From assembly GCF_002432345.1 (NCBI RefSeq), contig NZ_DJDT01000323.1:1-10330 (forward strand): 10,330 bases of DNA, read 5' to 3'. A program made the position numbers and the translations under genes. The notes under the pieces were generated by a model. That model saw nothing but the letters and a program-made list of their open reading frames with translations. It made no database searches and was not told the DNA's origin. Within the stretch, counting starts at the first letter, position 1; the number at the start of each line of letters is the position of its first letter. Shown one piece after another: positions 1 to 7,570 of the stretch. This DNA comes from Pedobacter sp. UBA5917. Lineage in GTDB: Bacteria; Bacteroidota; Bacteroidia; Sphingobacteriales; Sphingobacteriaceae.

Positions 1-585
1 TTCCTGCTGATCCCTGCTAAGCTGTTTAAAATCTTTGAACTTTTTAAAATCCTGCGAGGTTCCCGGTACCAATATCCAAAGTTTTTGATCGGTTTGCAGG
101 TAAATCACATTTAGCAGCAGAGCATTTTTCCTGATCTGATAGTACTTAATATTGATCGGATTATCACCAACAACAGGTCCGTTTTCCCAGGTAATGTTAA
201 TACGGTGATAAGCATTGTAGATAAAGAGTATACCAATGCCTATTGCGATAGGTAATATAATTTCTTTGGTAAGTATGGCGTCTACAATTTTGGGGTAGGG
301 AAGCGAATCGTAAGGATCCAGTTCTCCAGTCAGCATAACCAGCATTAGAATGTTGATCAGGTTGAAAACAATGCCTACCATAAAATAAGCCTGTTTTAAA
401 TCAGCACATTTTAAATGTACTGAAAACATTTTCTGGCCAAGGCCATAGGCTTCTGGTAGTACATTAGGAAAATTAGCAATTTCCTGCTGTAATTTTTTAT
501 TGCGGTAATGGATGATTATGCCCAATACCACGATACAGAGAAACGCGATTCCGATAAAGAGGTAAATGGGATATGCTGAATTCAA
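1..585 (-). CDS. Partial multi-pass membrane protein of unknown function (N-terminal 195 codons)
   Basis: Reading the minus strand from 585 to 1 gives 195 open codons with no stop, so the gene continues past the left edge. The product begins LNSAYPIYLFIGIAFLCIVV and has three hydrophobic segments, at about residues 7-24, 66-90 and 110-133. Between the first two is a soluble stretch of about 40 residues (HYRNKKLQQEIANFPNVLPE and onward). After the third comes a polar region containing ITWENGPVVGDNP and a lysine-rich tail. An in-frame TAA lies at 603-601, so the only usual start codon before the first membrane segment is TTG at 585-583; the first in-frame ATG would be residue 54 and would remove helix one. 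I do not recognise the family. It is divergent from the sigma factor gene and separated from it by 153 bases. That a gene is present is fairly sure; the start is not. Confidence 0.7.
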   Translation of the reverse strand, partial: MNSAYPIYLFIGIAFLCIVVLGIIIHYRNKKLQQEIANFPNVLPEAYGLGQKMFSVHLKCADLKQAYFMVGIVFNLINILMLVMLTGELDPYDSLPYPKIVDAILTKEIILPIAIGIGILFIYNAYHRINITWENGPVVGDNPINIKYYQIRKNALLLNVIYLQTDQKLWILVPGTSQDFKKFKDFKQLSRDQQE

Positions 586-683
586 ATGCTTAAAAGAGAT
601 TTAGATCTGATTGTTTCCAACCTATGTAAATACAAATGCAAAGGCGTAAATGTTTTCTGGGTTGTATGTTTTAGTCTATTCAA

Positions 684-697
684 TTATTTTAAAATAA
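684..697. promoter_or_regulatory. Perfect 14-base AT palindrome between divergent genes
   Basis: TTATTTTAAAATAA reads identically on both strands. It lies 41 bases before the likely sigma factor start, in the space between two divergent genes. A regulator site is possible, but an all-AT palindrome can also arise by chance in DNA of this composition. Confidence 0.2.
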
Positions 698-700
698 ATG

Positions 701-709
701 TAACTTTTG
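701..709 (+). promoter_or_regulatory. Weak candidate -7 element for the sigma factor operon
   Basis: TAACTTTTG resembles the Bacteroidota -7 consensus TAnnTTTG but has one extra base between TA and TTTG. It lies about 30 bases before the ATG at 739, a reasonable distance for a short leader. No convincing -33 TTTG lies about 20 bases upstream, so this is only a candidate. Confidence 0.2.
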
Positions 710-738
710 GAACAGGATCTTTGTCTTCCTCATATTAT

Positions 739-1233
739 ATGAAACCAAAGCAATACGAGCAGTTTATACAATGCCAGCCGAAACTTTACCGGTTTGCCTA
801 TTCGCTCGTAAAGCATGTTGGCGATGCTGAAGATATTTTTCAGGATACGCTGGTTAAAATATGGGAATTAAAAGAGGAATGGGATAACTGGACAAATTTT
901 GAAGCCTACGCCATGCGCATGATCAGGAACAACTTCCTGAATTTCGAAAAGAGAAAAAAAAGCAGGTTCTATGTGGGCTTAGAGGATGTTGTAGAAGTGC
1001 CAGAACCAAATGAGATAGAGCAGGGGATAACAACCGACGATTTACAATACAAATTTAAGCTGCTTACCCGCAAATTGCCCGAAGTACAACAAAATATCCT
1101 GTTTTTAAGGGAAATTGAAGAACTGGAATACAAAGAAATAGCCGAAATACTGGATCTGACCGACGCACAGGTTAAGATGTACCTCTTTAGGGCGCGTCAA
1201 TATTTAAAAAGTAAAGTACATGGAAAAAGATAA
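739..1233 (+). CDS. ECF-type RNA polymerase sigma-70 factor
   Basis: A 164-residue extracytoplasmic-function sigma factor that would direct RNA polymerase to a dedicated set of promoters. Region 2 covers about residues 10-75, with the typical core YSLVKHVGDAEDIFQDTLVK followed by IWELKEEW. Region 4 covers about 105-160, with LPEVQQNILFLREIEELEYK and then the helix-turn-helix EIAEILDLTDAQVKMYLFRA. The length is normal for the family. The frame is open back to an ATG at 586, but the extra 51 residues are unlike any sigma factor, and family homology begins with MKPKQYEQFIQ, so the ATG at 739 is chosen. The last 14 bases overlap the next gene, which implies translational coupling with it. The target promoters cannot be read from the sequence; control of its own operon is a usual pattern and is inferred here. 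Confidence 0.92.
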   Translation: MKPKQYEQFIQCQPKLYRFAYSLVKHVGDAEDIFQDTLVKIWELKEEWDNWTNFEAYAMRMIRNNFLNFEKRKKSRFYVGLEDVVEVPEPNEIEQGITTDDLQYKFKLLTRKLPEVQQNILFLREIEELEYKEIAEILDLTDAQVKMYLFRARQYLKSKVHGKR

Positions 1234-1663
1234 GATAGAAGCCCTGCTTGAAAAGTACTGGAATGCCGAAACTACATTGGAAGAAGAGCGCGTGGTTAAG
1301 CAATACCTCGAAAGCAATGATCCTGAAGAAAAATTAATGCCGGAAAAGGAATGGTTTGGAGCAGTAAGTGATTTTAAATCGCTTGAAGGGAAAACTGTCG
1401 GTTTTAGTGCGGCTATAGATAAACCATTAATAAAAAGAATGCCCTTAGCTGTTGTTTTAAAAATCGCGGCAAGTATATTGCTTGTTATTGCAGCTTCTTT
1501 CTGGTTAGTCAGCTATCGCTCGGCCCTGGCAGAACGCGATTTGGCTTTACAGAAAAAAGTAGAGGCCGATCTGTTTTCCATATCCAAAACTTTAAACCAG
1601 GCCAATACCGGATTGAACGAAATCATCAAATTTAAAAGTGATGTTAAAACCCAAAACGATTAA
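1220..1663 (+). CDS. Small single-pass membrane protein, putative anti-sigma factor
   Basis: A 147-residue protein starting inside the sigma factor gene (14-base overlap). An acidic, helical N-terminal part (about 1-70) contains EALLEKYWNAETTLEEERVV, the YWxxET-LEEE pattern common at the cytoplasmic end of small Bacteroidota membrane proteins encoded beside ECF sigma factors. One strong transmembrane helix follows at about 76-98 (LAVVLKIAASILLVIAASFW). The remaining 50 residues form a polar, probably coiled-coil tail. There is no FecR domain and no zinc-finger HxxxCxxC motif, so it belongs to neither of the two best-known anti-sigma classes. The anti-sigma role is inferred from position, overlap and topology; the sequence alone does not prove it. 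Confidence 0.72.
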   Translation: MEKDKIEALLEKYWNAETTLEEERVVKQYLESNDPEEKLMPEKEWFGAVSDFKSLEGKTVGFSAAIDKPLIKRMPLAVVLKIAASILLVIAASFWLVSYRSALAERDLALQKKVEADLFSISKTLNQANTGLNEIIKFKSDVKTQND

Positions 1664-1665
1664 AC

Positions 1666-2169
1666 ATGAAAACCATCATTGCATATTTTAGTTTGCTGCT
1701 CACTATGGTAAGTTTTTCTTATGGTCAGCAGAAACCAGCGGATAATGCCGAAACCATGATTGATCTTTATTTTAAGTCTTATTCTGGCGAATCCAAATAT
1801 CAAATTAACACCATGGGCGAAGCGATGGTTAAGCGGACAAATGAAATGGGCATGTGGACACACCCGAGCATTGCCAGAATTATGAAGCAGGTTAAAACCT
1901 ATAAATACCTTAATTTTAACAGTTCGCCCGAAAATCTCCAAAAAATAATTGCACAGGTAAGTGCGGCGGCAAATAAAGGCAATATTTATAAAGAATATTT
2001 CCGTTGGGAAACAAATGATGTGGTTTCTTCTGTGATTTATACCAAAGGCGATAAAAAGATTACCGAACTCGATTACATTACCCTAAACAAAGGCCATATT
2101 TCGGTAAGCTGTTTCATAGGCGATAATATCGATATGGAAAGCATCCGATCGCTGGTAGCGAATAAATAA
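1666..2169 (+). CDS. Secreted DUF4252-family protein
   Basis: A 167-residue protein with a signal peptide (MKTIIAYFSLLLTMVSFSYG, likely cleaved before QQ at residue 21). The mature part matches the DUF4252 pattern known from Bacteroidota: an early helix (EAMVKRTNEM), a central basic segment followed by a strand (IMKQVKTYKYLNFNSSPENL), a second helix-strand unit (YFRWETNDVVSSVIYTKGDK), and a C-terminal ISVSCFIGDNIDMESIRSLV, matching the usual ending with a strand, a Gly-Asp and a helix. The function of the family is unknown. It starts two bases after the upstream stop codon, so it is in the same transcript. DUF4252 genes often accompany ECF sigma/anti-sigma pairs in this phylum, which supports an envelope-related role. 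The assignment rests on pattern memory, not on a profile search. Confidence 0.72.
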   Translation: MKTIIAYFSLLLTMVSFSYGQQKPADNAETMIDLYFKSYSGESKYQINTMGEAMVKRTNEMGMWTHPSIARIMKQVKTYKYLNFNSSPENLQKIIAQVSAAANKGNIYKEYFRWETNDVVSSVIYTKGDKKITELDYITLNKGHISVSCFIGDNIDMESIRSLVANK

Positions 2170-2196
2170 CAATTTAAAAAGCTTAATAGAAATATC

Positions 2197-4542
2197 ATGA
2201 AAAGGTACATTTTTATCTTTATGGGGATGCTATTGCCCTATTTTTCCGGCGCACAGCAACAGGTATCCGAACTTAACACAGCAGAAATAAAACGCATTGC
2301 CGATTTTGGCAAAGTTTGGGGAGTAGTTAATTATTTTCATCCAAATGCTGGCAAAGGAATCTTAAACATGGATAGCCTGATCATTAAAAACATCAAACCG
2401 CTGATCCAAAATCCAAATGAAAATAATTTCCGGGAGGTACTGAAAAGCTTTTTTTCTGACCTTGGCGATCCACAATCTGGTATTATGCAAAATGAAGTGG
2501 TTGGTCAAAGTAAATATAACGAAAGAAGTACGGTTTACACCAGGCAGCTCCAATCAAAAACCTGGTACCTTAATGTTCCGCAGAAAACTTTTCAGGGCAG
2601 AAATAATGCCGATTCCTTATTAAACAAGGCTTTGGCAAAGCATCAGTTATTTGTTATCGATCTTCGGAATTCGGCCATTAATTACCAATTGGGTTTAAAA
2701 CAATATGTAGATTTTGTACAACCTTTAGTGTCGCGGTTAATCCATAATACAATGATCCTGCCCGTTACGAGGTCTTTCTATTATAAAGGGTTGATCAGGG
2801 AAGATTTTCCACACGACCTTAACATTCTGCCACAGGATAAAGACGGCGCAATTAACGACCATTACCAGGTTTATTTCGGCATCCGTAACGTTTCTGAAGG
2901 CGCTTATACACAGGCAAAACCAGATCTAAAATATACCGGAAAGCGTTTCTGCTTTATCATAAACAAATATGTTAATGTAAATACCTTTAAAGTACTGCTG
3001 GCATTAAGGCATCGAAATTTATGTAACCTGGTGGTAGAAGGCGAATTACCCAATTACGTATATGGCGAGTTTTATAAAATGAAACTTTCTGATAGTCTTT
3101 CTGTTAAAATCAGAACTGCCGAGGTGCTTTATGAGGATGGTACATTGGGAGAAAAGCCCGATGCTTTATTGCCTTTAACAAGCGATAGTTCTTTAGATGC
3201 ACCGGCGATTCTGGCAGCCACAAAATTATTAACAGGTTCTTTTGTAAAACAAACGGTAAAAAAGGCCGAAAATACAGTTTTCATCCGCAGAGCACAGGAT
3301 GATTACCCTTCTGCAGATGTTCCGGGTGCAGAACTGCGCTTGCTTGGTTTATTTAATTTCTGGAACGCTATTCATTATTTTTCACCCAATAAAAATCTTA
3401 TTCCACAAAACTGGGATGATGTGCTTAACGAAAATATCCCTTTGTTTTTAGCGGCTAAAACCGAAAAGCAATATTTTATGGCCCTGATGAAACTCACCGC
3501 CTCAATAAAAGACGGACACGCCATTCTGATCACTAAAAAAGGTGGGCGATCGCCAATGGGCATTATGGATGGTAATTTACCGATAATAACCAGTTTGGTG
3601 GGTAATAAAGTATATATCGCTGCTGCGCTCGACGATATTCATCAGAAAAGTCAACTTTCATCGATTAAAGAAGGCGCCGAACTGCTGGCCATTGACGATG
3701 TTCCGGTAAAACAACTTGCCGAACAATGGGAACCCTATATAGTGGCATCAAACAAAGCGGGCTTTGACCGCGAATTTTACTTTAGCTGGTTAACCAATGG
3801 CGCAGTAAACAGTAAAGCTGTACTCACTATCAGTGGAAAGGATGGGATTGAAAAAGTTACGTTAAACCGCATTAAGCGTGATGATTATTATGCTTTAACC
3901 GGTAAGGTTAACCGCAATCCTGTTTCACCGCCATATTGTAAAATATTGGCAGGAAATATAGGATACCTGCGCGTAAACAGGATTTACTCTAATGAACTGG
4001 ATAGTTTGGCGGCCATGCTTAAAAACTGTAAAACCATTATTCTGGATGTTAGGGGGTATCCAAAAGATGGCAGTATCGGTTCAAAATTAGCTGCCTATAT
4101 TGCTGTAAAAACAGATACCGTGGCTTATAACAGCTTTCCTTACATCACCAACCCTGATATTTCTAAAAACTATAGTTTAATCGAAAACGAAATTGTTAAA
4201 CCCAATACCAATCCCGACCTGAAAAACAAACGTTACTTCATCCTTGCCGATGAGGGCAATCAGAGTCAGGGAGAAGGCAATATAATTACGCTGCAGGGCG
4301 TAACAAAAAGTACAACTATTGGCCGACAAACAGCAGGAGCAAACGGGATGGCCATTACCATTAATTTCCCCGGACAGTATTTTTCTTTCTTCTCGGGTTT
4401 TGGTGAATATTATTCCGATGGAACCCCAAATCAAAAGCTCGGTGTAAAAATTGATGTTCGGGTTGATAAAACACTTAACGATATTTTGACGGGTAAAGAT
4501 GAAATATTGGAAAAAGCATTGGAGTTGGTTACAAATAAATAA
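2197..4542 (+). CDS. Secreted S41-family protease-like protein, tandem duplication with degenerate first half
   Basis: A 781-residue exported protein with signal peptide MKRYIFIFMGMLLPYFSGAQ. The second half (about 380-781) has the full S41 layout: a helical cap ending in IKDGHAIL (His441, probable catalytic His), a PDZ-like domain (about 465-555), a catalytic core opening with GNIGYLRVNRIY and ILDVRG, and a nucleophile segment NQSQGEG (Ser690, Glu693). It ends with YYSDGTPNQKLGVKID. No Lys occurs where Ser/Lys-type S41A enzymes carry it (25 residues after Ser690 is Ala715), so a tricorn-like Ser/His mechanism is more likely. The first half (about 30-350) repeats the same plan without a PDZ: FGKVWGVVNYFHPN (compare FNFWNAIHYFSPN), DPQSGI where DGHAIL should be (Gln93), FVIDLRN, and YEDGTLGEKPD. 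It has no serine in the nucleophile region (234-297). It follows the DUF4252 gene by 27 bases. The substrate is unknown. Confidence 0.82.
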   Translation: MKRYIFIFMGMLLPYFSGAQQQVSELNTAEIKRIADFGKVWGVVNYFHPNAGKGILNMDSLIIKNIKPLIQNPNENNFREVLKSFFSDLGDPQSGIMQNEVVGQSKYNERSTVYTRQLQSKTWYLNVPQKTFQGRNNADSLLNKALAKHQLFVIDLRNSAINYQLGLKQYVDFVQPLVSRLIHNTMILPVTRSFYYKGLIREDFPHDLNILPQDKDGAINDHYQVYFGIRNVSEGAYTQAKPDLKYTGKRFCFIINKYVNVNTFKVLLALRHRNLCNLVVEGELPNYVYGEFYKMKLSDSLSVKIRTAEVLYEDGTLGEKPDALLPLTSDSSLDAPAILAATKLLTGSFVKQTVKKAENTVFIRRAQDDYPSADVPGAELRLLGLFNFWNAIHYFSPNKNLIPQNWDDVLNENIPLFLAAKTEKQYFMALMKLTASIKDGHAILITKKGGRSPMGIMDGNLPIITSLVGNKVYIAAALDDIHQKSQLSSIKEGAELLAIDDVPVKQLAEQWEPYIVASNKAGFDREFYFSWLTNGAVNSKAVLTISGKDGIEKVTLNRIKRDDYYALTGKVNRNPVSPPYCKILAGNIGYLRVNRIYSNELDSLAAMLKNCKTIILDVRGYPKDGSIGSKLAAYIAVKTDTVAYNSFPYITNPDISKNYSLIENEIVKPNTNPDLKNKRYFILADEGNQSQGEGNIITLQGVTKSTTIGRQTAGANGMAITINFPGQYFSFFSGFGEYYSDGTPNQKLGVKIDVRVDKTLNDILTGKDEILEKALELVTNK

Positions 4543-4589
4543 TAAAGGTGTTTTAAACTAAATTGATAGGGTTTTAGCTGATAAAAAAC

Positions 4590-4632
4590 TTTGTTTAGCT
4601 GTTGTTTTTGATGTACAAAATACTGTTCTTTG
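4590..4632 (+). promoter_or_regulatory. Possible promoter region of the TonB-dependent receptor gene
   Basis: The 126-base gap before the receptor gene holds TTTG at 4590-4593, 4607-4610 and 4629-4632. The last lies in GTTCTTTG, which keeps the TTTG half of the Bacteroidota -7 box but not the leading TA. Neither upstream TTTG is at the usual spacing. A promoter is expected here, but its exact position is not clear. I saw no recognisable Fur box. Confidence 0.25.
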
Positions 4633-4668
4633 CATCCTAATTTTAAAACAGTCTAAATAAGAATTAAA

Positions 4669-7065
4669 ATGGTAATAAATTTACTTTCAAGTTATGGCGT
4701 TCCAAAGCCGAAACCAGGCGCTATAATTTTGTTTTTCATATATCTTTTCACTTTGAGTTCGGCCATGGCTCAGGGCAGCAAGCCGGAAAAGGGTTCAATT
4801 ACCGGAAAAATTACCATTACAGATGGAACCAGTGCACAGGGGGTAACTGTAAAACTTAAAGAAATTAAAAAAGCAACTGTAAGTAATGCAGATGGAGAAT
4901 TCGAAATAAAAAATCTTCCTTTTGGTAAATACACCGTGCAGATCGCTATGGTAGGCTTTAATGGTTCTACACAAAGCGTTGAAATCACCCCTGAAAATCC
5001 TGTAGCCAATCTCGAACTGAAACTGGATTATACTTCCCAAAAACTAGAGGAGGTAATCATCAGCAGCGGGGGAAACCGTTTCGCGAAAAAAGAAAGTGAA
5101 GATGTTTCGAAGATGCCGTTAAAAAATATCGAAAATCCACAGGTTTACAGCGTAGTAAGTAAAGAGCTGATGAAAGAACAGGTGGTAACCGATTACAACA
5201 GTGCTTTTAAAAACGTACCGGGAGCAGGTATTGCCGAAGTACGTAACCAGGGCAGAACAACCAATATTTCGAGGGGTTTTGCTACGCCACAACTGGTAAG
5301 GAACGGCGTGGGTAGTTTTACCTACAACACCATCGATCCGGCCAATCTCGAGCGCATTGAGGTAATTAAAGGCCCGGCAGCTACCTTGTTCGGTAGTACC
5401 ATATCTTCTTTTGGTGGTTTGTTTAACCGTGTAACCAAAAAACCTTTCGATAGCTTTAAAGGGGAAATTTCTTATTCGGGAGCAAGTTACGACCTGAACC
5501 GTTTAACGGCAGATATCAATACGCCATTAAATGAAGAGAAAACAGCTTTATTAAGGGTTAATACTGCATTGCACAGCGAAAGAAGTTTTCAGGATGCAGG
5601 CTTTTATAAAAGCTATTTAATTGCCCCGAGTTTTTCTTATGTGGTAAATGACAGGCTTACCCTGTCTTTGGATGTAGAAATGAGCGGTTCGAAAGCTACT
5701 TCGCCAACACGATTGGTGATTGCACCAACACTGAAGTTGAAAGCAACAAGTATAACGGACTTGGGAATACCTTATAAACTTTCTTTTGCCAATAATACGG
5801 TTACCTATACCAGCCAGCAGTATAATATTTTTGCACAGGCGAAATACAAAATCTCTGAGCAATGGAAATCGCAAACGATCATATCACGTACCCGTTCATC
5901 TTCTGAAGGTTATACTGTTGCAATGAGTTTATTAACCGATTCTACCTTAAGGCAGCAGGTTACCAATCAGGATAATCCTTTTTATGGTACCGATATCCAG
6001 CAGAATTTTAATGGCGACTTTAAAATCGGCAGTTTACGCAACAGGGTAGTTTTAGGGGTTGATTTTTATAGTTTACGTGCTACCCGTAACGATGCTACAG
6101 TAAATATCGCTGCTTTAAACTTTAAAAAACCGGGCGCTGCTTATAACAATTTTAATTTAACCAAAGTGGCTCCTTTGTTCAATACTGCAACTTACTTAAA
6201 CCAGGTTTCGAACGATGAAACCACTTATAGTGCCTATGCATCTGATGTATTGAATGTTACCGACAGGTTATTGGTAATGGCAGGAGTAAGGGTAGACCGC
6301 TATTTTAACGGTGGAACTTATGATTTTGCAAACGACCTTAGCAAAGGAAAATACAATCAAACTGCTTTTTCGCCAAGGTTTGGTGCCGTTTACCAGATCA
6401 TAAAAGACAAAGTATCGGTGTTTGGTAATTACATGAACGGTTTTAGCAATAACGGCGGTTCCGATTTTGATGGAAATACCTTTAAACCAAGTTATGCCAA
6501 CCAGTTTGAAGGCGGTGCAAAATTTGACCTGGACAAAATCAGTGCAACTTTTAGCTACTATGATATCAAGGTTACCAATACTTTATATGATGATGTTGCG
6601 CATCCGAATTTTTCTTTACAGGACGGTACACAGTTGAGCAAAGGATTTGAAGCAGAGCTTATTGCTACCCCATTGCCAGGTTTAAATATTGTAGCAGGCT
6701 ATACCTATAATGATAGTAAATATACCAAAGCCAATGCAAGTGTTGAAGGTTTAAGACCAGCTACTGCAGGTGCACCTAAAATGGCCAACTTATGGATCAG
6801 TTACCGGTTTATCAATGGTCCGGTACAAGGTTTGGGATTTGGTTTCGGCGGAATTTATGGTAGCTCATACAACCAGGTAAATACTGTGGCGTTTAAATTC
6901 AGTATTCCATCTTATACTGTGCTTGATGCAGCTGTATTTTATGATAAACCAAAATATAGGATCGGTTTAAAGGTGGATAACCTAACAAACGAACAATACT
7001 GGTCGTTCAGGTATGCCGCTCAAAGCCCTGCTAAAGTTACCGGGAATTTTACTTTCAAGTTTTAA
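4669..7065 (+). CDS. TonB-dependent outer-membrane receptor, siderophore type
   Basis: A 798-residue outer-membrane beta-barrel receptor that would import a bound ligand, probably a ferric siderophore, using TonB-ExbBD energy. A long signal peptide ends near SSAMA/QG (residue 35). A carboxypeptidase-regulatory-like domain follows (about 42-117, GSITGKITITDGT through VANLELKL), as is typical for Bacteroidota. A TonB-box-like LEEVIISSG lies at about 126-134. The plug (about 145-260) carries ISRGFATPQLVRNGV and NLERIEVIKGPAATLFGSTI, then GGLFNRVTKKP, close to the GGxxNxVTKxP of siderophore receptors. The barrel ends with VDNLTNEQYW and a terminal Phe in FTFKF, the normal outer-membrane assembly signal. 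The length is normal. It stands alone with its own terminator. The ligand is inferred from plug style and could be another metal chelate. Confidence 0.92.
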   Translation: MVINLLSSYGVPKPKPGAIILFFIYLFTLSSAMAQGSKPEKGSITGKITITDGTSAQGVTVKLKEIKKATVSNADGEFEIKNLPFGKYTVQIAMVGFNGSTQSVEITPENPVANLELKLDYTSQKLEEVIISSGGNRFAKKESEDVSKMPLKNIENPQVYSVVSKELMKEQVVTDYNSAFKNVPGAGIAEVRNQGRTTNISRGFATPQLVRNGVGSFTYNTIDPANLERIEVIKGPAATLFGSTISSFGGLFNRVTKKPFDSFKGEISYSGASYDLNRLTADINTPLNEEKTALLRVNTALHSERSFQDAGFYKSYLIAPSFSYVVNDRLTLSLDVEMSGSKATSPTRLVIAPTLKLKATSITDLGIPYKLSFANNTVTYTSQQYNIFAQAKYKISEQWKSQTIISRTRSSSEGYTVAMSLLTDSTLRQQVTNQDNPFYGTDIQQNFNGDFKIGSLRNRVVLGVDFYSLRATRNDATVNIAALNFKKPGAAYNNFNLTKVAPLFNTATYLNQVSNDETTYSAYASDVLNVTDRLLVMAGVRVDRYFNGGTYDFANDLSKGKYNQTAFSPRFGAVYQIIKDKVSVFGNYMNGFSNNGGSDFDGNTFKPSYANQFEGGAKFDLDKISATFSYYDIKVTNTLYDDVAHPNFSLQDGTQLSKGFEAELIATPLPGLNIVAGYTYNDSKYTKANASVEGLRPATAGAPKMANLWISYRFINGPVQGLGFGFGGIYGSSYNQVNTVAFKFSIPSYTVLDAAVFYDKPKYRIGLKVDNLTNEQYWSFRYAAQSPAKVTGNFTFKF

Positions 7066-7088
7066 GGGATAATTTTTTAGCAGGATTT

Positions 7089-7121
7089 AAAGGCTGGTAT
7101 CGAAATGGTATCGGCCTTTTT
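7089..7121 (+). terminator. Rho-independent terminator after the TonB-dependent receptor gene
   Basis: A 13-base-pair hairpin: arm 7089-7101, loop GAAAT at 7102-7106, arm 7107-7119, running into five Ts (7117-7121). Three pairs are G-U. The inner part is a direct repeat (GGTATC in both arms) that pairs with itself through G-U wobbles, so the hairpin is strong only in plus-strand RNA. It lies 23 bases after the receptor stop codon. Confidence 0.8.
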
Positions 7122-7124
7122 GCT

Positions 7125-7182
7125 GATTACACTCTTTTTCGCTTCGCGGATGATTACATAGATTAAATGATTACACTGATTT
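7125..7182. repeat. Degenerate GATTACA-containing interspersed repeat
   Basis: GATTACA occurs at 7125-7131, 7152-7158 and 7169-7175 in the setting ATGATTACATAGATT and ATGATTACACTGATT. The complement reads like the 'AATCAGTGTAATCATTTAATC' type of filler seen between genes of many Bacteroidota genomes. It codes for nothing that I can see. From 7183 to 7288 I see only AT-rich sequence with no clear feature. Confidence 0.5.
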
Positions 7183-7288
7183 ATTTTTGTTGTAACGTTT
7201 TAATGTTGTAATATTCAGGGCTTGCTAGACTTCTAAAACGTTTCAAAATTTAAACCTTTTAATTTCTTTTCGAATTGACCGTCTTTCC

Positions 7289-7444
7289 TTCCATCATCCA
7301 TTTTACATCTTTTACCACTGAGATCACAGAGAGGAGGCACAGAGGACAAAGAGCTATCTTCAAATCGTCATCTCGACTGGAAACATGGCGGAGCGGAGAG
7401 ATCTATCCCGCATGAAGGACCCTGAAGAAAGTTCAGGGTGATGG
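7289..7444. repeat. Composite intergenic repeat, copy A
   Basis: This copy begins TTCCATCATCCATTTTACAT, continues through a CACAGAG-rich stretch (7325-7353), then ATCTTCAAATCGTCATCTCGA, GGAGAGATCTATCCCGCATG, and ends in a hairpin followed by GATGGA. Nearly the same order of segments recurs at 7571-7720. The two copies differ by small deletions and point changes, not by a clean insertion boundary. The CGTCATCTCGA and CAGGGTGATGG ends are roughly inverted, so the second half can fold back on itself. It resembles the dispersed palindromic repeats of Bacteroidota and carries no transposase. Confidence 0.75.
7419..7439. repeat. Hairpin at the end of repeat copy A
   Basis: ACCCTGAA and TTCAGGGT form a perfect 8-base-pair stem around the loop GAAAG. 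The same stem with the loop ACAAG occurs in copy B, so the stem is kept while the loop varies. It lacks a following T run, so it is not an ordinary terminator. Confidence 0.7.
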
Positions 7445-7498
7445 ATTGATAGAGAATTTCCGTGTTAATCTGTGCATCAGTGGCTATATTAAGCTTTA

Positions 7499-7555
7499 CG
7501 TCATTTCGACTAGAGTATTGCGGAATGAAGATCCTTCGACTCCGCTCAGGATGAC
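7499..7555. repeat. GTCATCCTGAGCGGAGTCGAAGGATC-type palindromic repeat
   Basis: This unit starts CGTCATTTCGACT and ends CTCCGCTCAGGATGAC, so GTCAT and ATGAC form inverted ends; TTCGACT occurs twice inside (7505-7511, 7535-7541). The complement of its right half is the dispersed repeat motif common between genes in Bacteroidota. It sits between copies A and B of the larger unit. Confidence 0.65.
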
Positions 7556-7570
7556 AAATCGCTTTGTAAA

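Noticed and set aside
586..738. In-frame 51-residue extension of the sigma factor back to an ATG at 586
   Set aside because: The extra residues (beginning MLKRDLDLIVSN) do not resemble sigma factor sequence, they fill the whole gap between divergent genes and leave no room for a promoter, and homology begins at the ATG at 739.
1660..1941. 93-residue minus-strand reading frame
   Set aside because: It lies wholly opposite the DUF4252 gene, with Cys/His-rich low-quality composition typical of an antisense shadow.
4571..4610. Possible terminator hairpin after the S41 gene
   Set aside because: The visible TTTAGCTG copies are direct repeats, and the only inverted pairing (AAAC/GTTT with a 3-base loop) is too weak to call a terminator.
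4543..4668. Possible Fur box before the siderophore receptor
   Set aside because: No 19-base GATAATGAT-like palindrome was found by eye in the gap.
2362..5874. Several minus-strand reading frames of 62-85 residues
   Set aside because: All lie opposite the S41 or TonB-receptor genes, have no recognisable domain and no promoter or neighbour logic.
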